From: Mytilus californianus
Lineage: Eukaryota > Mollusca > Bivalvia > Mytilida > Mytilidae
Direction of reading: 5' to 3'
Length of the DNA: 64,000 bases
Assembly: GCF_021869535.1 (NCBI RefSeq)
Contig: NW_026262668.1
Location: forward strand, 74,917,558 to 74,981,557
In this document: one piece after another, positions 52,101-61,100 of the stretch
Layout: each line of letters begins with the position of its first letter
Position numbering within the stretch: the first letter of the stretch is position 1
Notes under the pieces: generated by a model
Databases searched by the model: none
What the model was told of the DNA's origin: nothing
The model's input: only the letters and a program-made list of their open reading frames with translations
Program-made: the position numbers and the translations under genes

Positions 52101-55100
52101 TGTTCAATTTAAAAAACTTTCTAGTTTCTAGAAAAAAAGTTGTTGTATGTGAAAGGATTCCTGTCATAAGAAGATATAAAATTAACAAGAACAATTGCAA
52201 ATATTGTTTTATTATTTGAACCAGTTTCTATCTTAGATTTTCTTTTTTTTTAGAAGATTTTGCCATAGATTTCATGTAAATATTAACCTTTCTTGTCTTT
52301 GGTGATATTCAAACAAAGATACAGACTTAATACTGCCCTAAAATCTAAATCTTTATTTGTCATGAACCATTTAAAAAGAATTCCTAAATCTATAAATTTA
52401 TCTTTGGTCTATAGATCTATAAGTAACCATATTCAATGTCAACAACTAAGTCTCCCTATTTTCCCGCCTAAATGACAGGAAGTAGTTATAAATAGATTTA
52501 ACATGTGCTTATGGATAAAATTTGCAAGATTACTTCTGTTATTCATTAATTATGGATATAGATATCCAGTTTGAAGGTACAGTCATGCATTTTTATTTAT
52601 AAAATATAATAGATTGCAATTAATGGTAAATAAACTTGAATATTCTAAGTGAACTAACCGAGTCGTGATATGTACAGACAGATACTACTGCAGTTTGAAA
52701 CCCGACTATCATGCAATAACTATGTCATAATTAAAGATAATATTGGCCATGGTTTAATCAGAGACATATAATATAAGAATTGGGAAATGTATAGTTGTCC
52801 ATTATACGTAATGAGCCACCATTATGATGTACAAAAAAAGTACCTATCGGGTCAAGACACTGTTTGTGTACAAAGTATTTGCCGACTTGTCACAGGTCAG
52901 TGCTTGGGTGGAGAGTGAGGCCATAAAATAGTTATCTGTGATTTTAAAGTTATGAACTCTTAATTAAAACAAAAAAGAATCATGTTACAAGTGTTAATTA
53001 CATCGATTAAATCCAATCAACAAGGTTAACCTCATAAGGTAAATCGATCACGTGGTGTAAACAATCTGTGTTGAACTGGTTTGAACTGGTCAAATTTCAC
53101 CTGGGATTTTATACCGCACGGAAAATATTTAACAAGTCGTTTAAAACTTTACCGATTTACGATTTTTTAACTGAAAATTTTAGCACCACGGAGAAAAATT
53201 ATACATCGCGGCAAGAACGATACCACCACGGTAAAAATTATACATCGCGGGCCCGCGGTTCTTTAAGGGCCTGGGGAGAACACTGATTAGTATTTGCAAT
53301 AAATTCACATGGTTTTTATTTCTTGGTATTTCCCAAAATAATAAAACCTAAATAACGGACAATGTATTAAAATGATCATTAACATGATAAATTAAGTATT
53401 TATTTGGTTAACAGTTATATGAAACAAAATAAACAAAGACAATTCAATTATTTTAAAAAATACAGTCATCTGTTCAATAGAGGTTATTATCCAATTAAGA
53501 TGTTAATTACCCAATTAAGATGTCATATTTGCCTTGGAATAATATTTATGACCTTTCATCTTTTAATCCTTAATTGGTTTTCTGTATGAGTCACTGGTGT
53601 CGTTTTAACAGTTACACAGTTCAGTTAAGGTTATGTAAGGTAAACAAGGTTAACATGCATGTGCAGTTGTAAATTATGGAAATATTTACTTAATGTATTT
53701 TAAATGAATGTAATCTGAATTTGTATATTCGTGTGTACTTTTTTTTGCAAAAATATACCTACCACAAATTTCCTGAAAATAAATACACTACGGAAATAAA
53801 TACATATACAGTAAATACATACCTAAGTTTCTATCAAAAAGAGCTGTAGGTTTTAATTTCCAGAATCCATTAGGATTTTCTCCCCACATCTGAACAGTTA
53901 AGACAGTCAGGTTCATATATCTTGTTGAATCCAACAACCTGCCTGGAAGTATTGTAGATTTGGTTCCGTGAGGCGATGTCAGAACCCACTGTATCTGCCC
54001 AGCATGTGGATGATTTATCATGAGTTTTACTTCAACATGTTCTGTGTAACTGATTGTACACGACTTTACCTCTACAAGATGATAGTATTCCTCCACACTG
54101 AAAAATATTACCAGTAAGGTTATCTCCCCTTCATATCACTAGGACCCTTTCATCTTGGATATAATAAAATTTCTCAAAATAATTAATATTTACATCAACC
54201 GATACAGATAAAGTGGGATAAAGTGGAAAATAGATATCTCAATAAAGTGTATTTTGAACTTTTGTTTTTGTTGCTGCCATTCTAAGGGTTGACTGGGGTA
54301 TAGAAATTTGTTCATGCCTTGGTCTTTTTCCAATTTACAATACAACTTTCCCAAAGTGGAGAGTTTGTTTGGCTGTGCTTGATATATAAATTTTCAGCCA
54401 CTTTAGTTGGGATGGGAAGGATAAATCCAATGTATTATGATAAAGAGTGTTTACGGTTTTTCTTTATCCACCAAAAATGAAAACTAGAGGATCTAAACAG
54501 CCTGTGTTGCTCACCTAGGTCTATGAGCACAATGGACTCTCTCAAACATTGTGATCTAGAATAGTTTCATGACATAAATCTTATTTTTTTTGTTGATCTT
54601 GTATTGCTGATAATTTTTCTGTTTACAGTTTCTCTCTATTTTCTTTAGATTTTGCCAAAAACACAAATGACTAAAAAAAATATTACAATTAAGGCAATCA
54701 CTACTATAAGGAGTTAGCCAATAATTTCGGCAAAATTTTACTTGTCTTGCTGATCATTTTTGCTATTTAAAGTGTCTATCTATCTTTTACAGTTTTCAAG
54801 ATAGTAGGAAATAAACTGCTTCGCCGAGCGCAGAAGGATACGACGGCAGAGGTCCAACCCTGAACAGTTGGGGCAAAAATGGACACAATATTCAAGCTTG
54901 ATACAGCTCTGAATTTGGATTGTAATTAAATATTTGACACATTATAGGTTTCTGACACAGAATAAATGTAGCCAAAGAACTTGAAATTGGTCATATGATT
55001 TGAATTTATATTCAATTGAAGATTTCTTGCTGTTGTGCAATACACTGTGCTGTTGCAAAATACTTAGTAAATCTGTTTTCGGACTATATACAAAGAATTA

Positions 55101-58100
55101 GCAAAATAAATTGTGACCCCAAATTTTTCTTTGGAAAATTGACAATTTCTTAAATCTTGAGGAAAAAAAAAATTACTCCCCCCTCCAAAAAAAATATTTG
55201 AAGAAATTTTCTTTTGTAAAATGTGGTACAATTTAAGAGACATCCATACACTTAAACACAAGTTATTGGCTGAAAACTAGAAAAATGCTTGTTTTAGACC
55301 CTTTTTGGCCCCTAATTCCTGAACGGTTTGGGCAATTACCCCCAAAATGAATCCCAACCTTCTACTTGTGGTATTGAACCTTGTGGTACAATTTCAGAGC
55401 AATCAAAATACTTATACACAAGTTAATGTCCTGAAACTAGAAAAATGCTTGTTTTGGACCCCTTTTTTGGCCCCTAATTCCTAAACGGTTGGGACCATCA
55501 AACCCAAAAACAATCCCAACCTTCCTTTTGTGGTATTGAACCTTTTGATTAAATTTCATAGAGATCCATACACTTAAACTAAAGTTATTGTCCGGAAACC
55601 AAATATCTTCAGACAATGACGACGACGTGATAGCAATATAAGACCACTAAAAATTTTGCGGTCGTATAAAAACGATATTGGTAAAAATTGTCATTAAGGA
55701 GCAAGTACTCCTACAAGGTGTCGACTGATGATTTCGGCTACTTGACTTATTTGTAGATCAAGTCTTGCTGATCATTTTTCTTCAATAATGTTTCTATCTA
55801 TTTTTTTAATAGTTTTTCAGATATTATAGGCAAAAAAAAAAGATGTTAATAATCATTATCAAAGAGCAATAACTCAAGTAAGGGGTTGTCAGACGATTTC
55901 AAGACTGTTAATTTATTTGTAGATCTTGTCTTGCTGATCGTTTTTGCTTATTTAAGTTTCTATCTATCTATGATAATTTTTCAGATATTATGCAAAAACC
56001 CACAAAAATGATAAAAATTGTAGTTGGAGGGCAATAACTCCAATAAGGAGTTGTCTTATGATGTCGACCATGTGGACTTATTTGTAGATCTTGTCTTGTT
56101 GATCATTCTTCGCATATAAAGTTTCTCCCTATCTATTATAGTCTTTCAGATATTAGGCAAACATAAAAAATCATCGGTCAAATTCGTCATATAAGGGCAA
56201 TAACTCATATAAGAAGTCGTCTGACAGTTTTGAAGTAAATACACAACTCATAATTTTGAACACCTTTGCTTCGTCATATTTTCTCTATTCATAGACGTTT
56301 TCAAGATAATGGATAAAACATACATTCTACCCCTATGTTCTATTTTAAGTCATGTCGGCCATGTTGGTTGACAGGAGGGGAAATCAGACACATTTATTAA
56401 ACAAGATACCCTAATGATGATTTTGGCCAAGTAGATTAGAGAATAAGCTTTAGTAAAAATTAAAGACAACGGACGAGGACAATTGTTGAAGGACGCCAAG
56501 TGATGAGAAAAGCTCACTTAGTCTTTTATGCCAGATGAGCTTAAAATTGATAAATATTATCACTAAAGGGTAATAATCATACAAAGAGTTAATTGAAAAT
56601 TTAAATCAGGTTGACTTATTCCTAGATCTTGTCCTGCTGATCATTTTGCATTAGAAGTTTTTGTCTATCTATTACAGTTTTCAAGATAGTAGTAAAAACA
56701 CAAAACATGGTAAAATTCCTCATTCAAAGGCAATAACTCCTATTTGTGGTTGCCTGTCAATTTGGGCCATGTTCAAATAGTTGCAGATAATGTCTTGCTG
56801 ATCAATTTTGCTTTCTACATTTCAGACATGGGGTCAATTACTTTTGAAAGTAATTAATTACATTCAATTACAATTACAAAATCTTCAATTAAATTACACA
56901 TTACATTTGACTTTTTTTGACAATGTAATTAATTACTTTCCAATTACTTGGCAAATGTAATTAATTACTTCAATTACTTTTGAAAGGAAAATTTAGAACA
57001 TGCATTTATTCTATCATATGTACATAATTATCATACATTGCTTTATAGTAATAACAAATGAGATCTACAGTGACTATTTTCAAATTCAGCCAGTATCAAA
57101 GAAGAGTAAAAGTTAAATATCTGGTGTGTTACGGGAATAAAGAAAAAACAAACATAAATCTGAAGTGCACATAATACTTTGTCTATCAGGAATCGTTAGG
57201 ACTAGATGTCTGGTTTAATTTAATGCGCAAAATAATAAAAAGCCTTATTCAAAATTTGGAAAATATTAAATTTTGTTTAATTACCTATTGAAATTTTATG
57301 TTTTAATGTATTTCATTGAAAATGATACAAGAAGAGAGCCCTATAGATAAAATTTTATTTTTTTTATTTAAATCACAACTTATTATTACTATTTTTCCTA
57401 AAGAAATGACTTAGAAAGTCTGACTTTTTAAAAAATGTAATGTAGTTTTAATCACAATTAATTAATTTTAAAAAAATCATGTACCTAGAAGTATATTTAT
57501 CTCTCTCTAATTGGCACCTGTTTAACATGCAAACTTAACTGTTGTAAAAACAGTCATTATATAGTTTATGATAAAACAAATAGCCAGAGGTTATATTTAT
57601 TATGTTAAATCAATGTCTAACAATATCCATCTGAATATACATGTAGGTAACAAGCTTATTAAGGTATAAGACAGTGACTTACTAATGGTTTCTTTTAAAC
57701 ACAAATTATGGCATGTTTCTACAATATTTTTTTTTCTTTTTAATTTTTTTTCATTCATTACAAAATAAAGAATCTTCCATGGTTGTGTAATTACAGAAGG
57801 TATACTGTGTAGGCTTTGATTTGTCAGCTAACTACATTTGCTAAGGTCATGGCTTTTCATAATTTTTTGAGAAAACACAAGATTCAATCTTTCTGATCCC
57901 AAATTTCAAATGTAATTGAGTTGTAATTGAGTTGTAATTGTCAATTACAGACAATTTTGGCTTTGTAATTCATTACTTTCAATTACTTGTAATTGAAAAA
58001 AATGCTCAATTACACATTACATTCAATTACTTGAAAAATTGTAATTAATTACAGCCAATTACAATTACATATTTCAATTACCCCATGTCTGCTACATTTC

Positions 58101-61100
58101 TAACTATCTAATAAAGTTATCAAGATGATAGGCAATACAATTATCCGCAGGACACAGCTTGATACGACGGCAAAGGTCAAAACCCTGAACAGTTAGGGCA
58201 AGTATGGACACATCACCACAACTTCCACAATGCCCTACATGTGCGACTACCATACATTCCCTACGCAATTGGAAGTAGTACCTCTTTCCGAGTGAAGCCT
58301 TTTGGAATGGTACGGAATGTCCTGTGAGGTGTTGTCCATTTTGGAAAAGACACTGACAATTTATTATTAACTTTTACTTTCACTTTCACTTTCATTTTAA
58401 CGTCGTCAAATCAATTATTGTGATGTTACGTCTTGTTAACCTTTGTAACCTCATATGCACCGCATTTTATGTACTTCAGTATTTGTTTTCTTTGTTTAAA
58501 TTGTCCTGAAGACGCCACCATAAGTGGCGAAACATGTAGACCATAATAAAGATTTTCCTTACAGTAATCTACGATGTTGTTGTCTTTGTGTAGCATTATT
58601 TTCCTGTGGTTTTAAGACAACCGCAGCATACCTCCGGGTATCCATCCTGATTACTCTCTACCAGCCTATACCGTTAGGTGTTGGTTCACTCGATGCAACC
58701 GAAATCAAACAAAGTTTAATTTGGGAGCCTTTGAACCTCAATATAGATCAATTTGATAACGGCATCCAAAACACAAAGTTTAATTTGGACCCCGATTTAG
58801 ACCAACTTGAAAACTGCATGTGGGCCCTAAATCATGAATCTAAATACATGCTTAGATTCAGCATATCAAAGAATCCCAAGAAATAAATTTTTTTTTATAA
58901 TCAAAGTTTTGAATTTCAATAAATTTTGCACCTTTTGGACCTTATTGTGGACCAATTTGAAAACTGGGCCCAAAATCAAAAATCTAAACACATGGTTAGA
59001 TTCTGCATATCAAAGAACCCCAATAATTTAATTTGTGTTGAAGTCAAACAAAGTTTAATTTTGGACCCTTTGGACCTCAATGTGGACAAATTTGAAAACA
59101 GCGACCAAAATCCATATCAAAATACCAATAAGATTCAGCATTAAAAAACCCCAAGAATTCAAGACTTTGAATGAAACCCAAATGGAAATGCTCAAGAAAT
59201 AAGCAAGTAATACAAAGTATTAGAAAAGTATTGTTTTCTGCCCCTTTTGGTCCATAATTTCAAAGCTGTCAAGGCCATAACCTTCCTTTTTTTGGTATGG
59301 AGCCTTGGGGTACAATTTCATAGAGATCCTTTCACTTATACGTAAGAAATTGTCAAGAAAAAAGAAAAATGCTTGTTTTTGGCCCCTTTTTGCCCTTTGA
59401 TTCCTAAACAGTTAAGACAATAACCCCCAAAATAAATCCCAACCTTCCTTTTGTGGTATGGAACCTTTTAGTACATTTTCATAGAGATCCATACACCTGT
59501 ACTCAATTTATTGTCTGCAAACCATATATCTTCGGACAACGATGAGGACGACAATGACGACATCACCATTACCACTGCAAATTTTTGCTGTAGTATTAAA
59601 ACCCAAGAAAAATGTACTTATTTGTAGATCTTGTCCTTATGATAAGTTTTGCTAACTGAAGTTTCTTTCTATCTATTATAGTTTTCAAGATAAAAGGCAA
59701 AAATGAAAAAATAATGTGCCAAATTTGCCATTTAAGGGCAATTACCTGTTTGACAGTAATCATTGAACAGTTCATTTCCAATTTTTTAATTCATAATAAG
59801 CATCAGCACTTAAAGATCCTACACTTTACTCACTTCATTCAGAAATATGTGTGTATTTTGAAAACAGTGAGAAATAGACATGTTAAGGGGAAATAACTTC
59901 TTTATGAGGTTTATAACAAAATATACCAGTGAATAGTACATAAATGCTCCAGAAGCTTGATTGTTACTGATACATACGCTTTACAACAAGGACTGTACAT
60001 GTTTGCATTACAGCTCTCCCGTGCTGGTACTTTTTTCCAACCTTGACTCCGTTGAACAAGTGCTCCCATATCCAGCAAGCCAAATCCAAAATATGAGGAA
60101 ACTAAAAAAAATATTAAAAAAGATATTTCTAAAAAATAACTATTGTTGGAAAAGTATTTTTTTACTTTTTTAAATGCTGCAAATATCAAAATAATACTGG
60201 ATGAACATTCTTTGTGGGCATTTGTTTGCTTGTAGGTTTTTTTGTATCTGGGATAAAAAATTAAACACAAAAAATACTGTTGAAATCAAGATGTTTATGG
60301 GGACATTCTAAATGCAATTGTATATATTTCCAAAACTATACATTAATTGAATCAAAATATAAACATTCTTTAATGATGTGTCACAAAAGTTTGCCACATG
60401 AAATTGTTTTTATCAAAAATGATTTAATGTTATACAATTCTGTCTAGCTGTTATGCTGTTATGATTTGATAAGTTTTTGGGTTTGTTTTTATTTTTTGTG
60501 CTTTTCCCAAAGGGGGGGGGGGCAGTGATTTAGCTAGGGCTCATCATTTTCGTCATTTAGGAAACGGTTTTCGAAATGATAAAAGTTTTTCAAATCAATT
60601 TTGTCACTTAAATTTGGAGAGTGAAAAAAATATTTTCACATGAAAATACTATAATTCTACCTGTTTTTATGTTCCTGACAAGTTAATGACTCTCAGCTCA
60701 TTAACTTTTACAACAGGTGTTATAAGTTGTGACTACAGGTAATCCACTTATCACCATTGGATGGGTCACTTATCCGTTATATAATAAACCTCATAATGGA
60801 CCATCATTATTAGTTTTCCTAGTAAAATTGGTCAGTTGGTATTTCAATTTCATTATTTATCAAATGACCACAATTTGCAGTTCTTTATGGTAGTTTTGTT
60901 GTTTGAACAAAATTGTTTTCCTCCCAACAGTTCTCATTTTAATTTCAGTATTTCTCAAAAAATCACAATTTGAGGTATGTTTGTCTTAGTTTCGTCATAT
61001 TTTACATAACTGTTCATCAAAAACTTTTGACAATTTCGATTAAAAAGATAGTACTTTAGTCAAAATGTTCAGAAATATTTTCACAAGTCAAATAGGTGCT

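Larger units (their letters stand above)
58138..59600 (+). mobile_element. Composite element, copy carrying a retroelement fragment (family b)
   Basis: The 5' zone (GATACGACGGCAAAGGTCAA) runs to about 58215, is broken by foreign sequence to about 58700, and resumes with GAAATCAAACAAAGTTTAAT units. It then has 155-bp units and a degraded end TTTTTGCTGTAGTATTAAAA. Confidence 0.75.
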
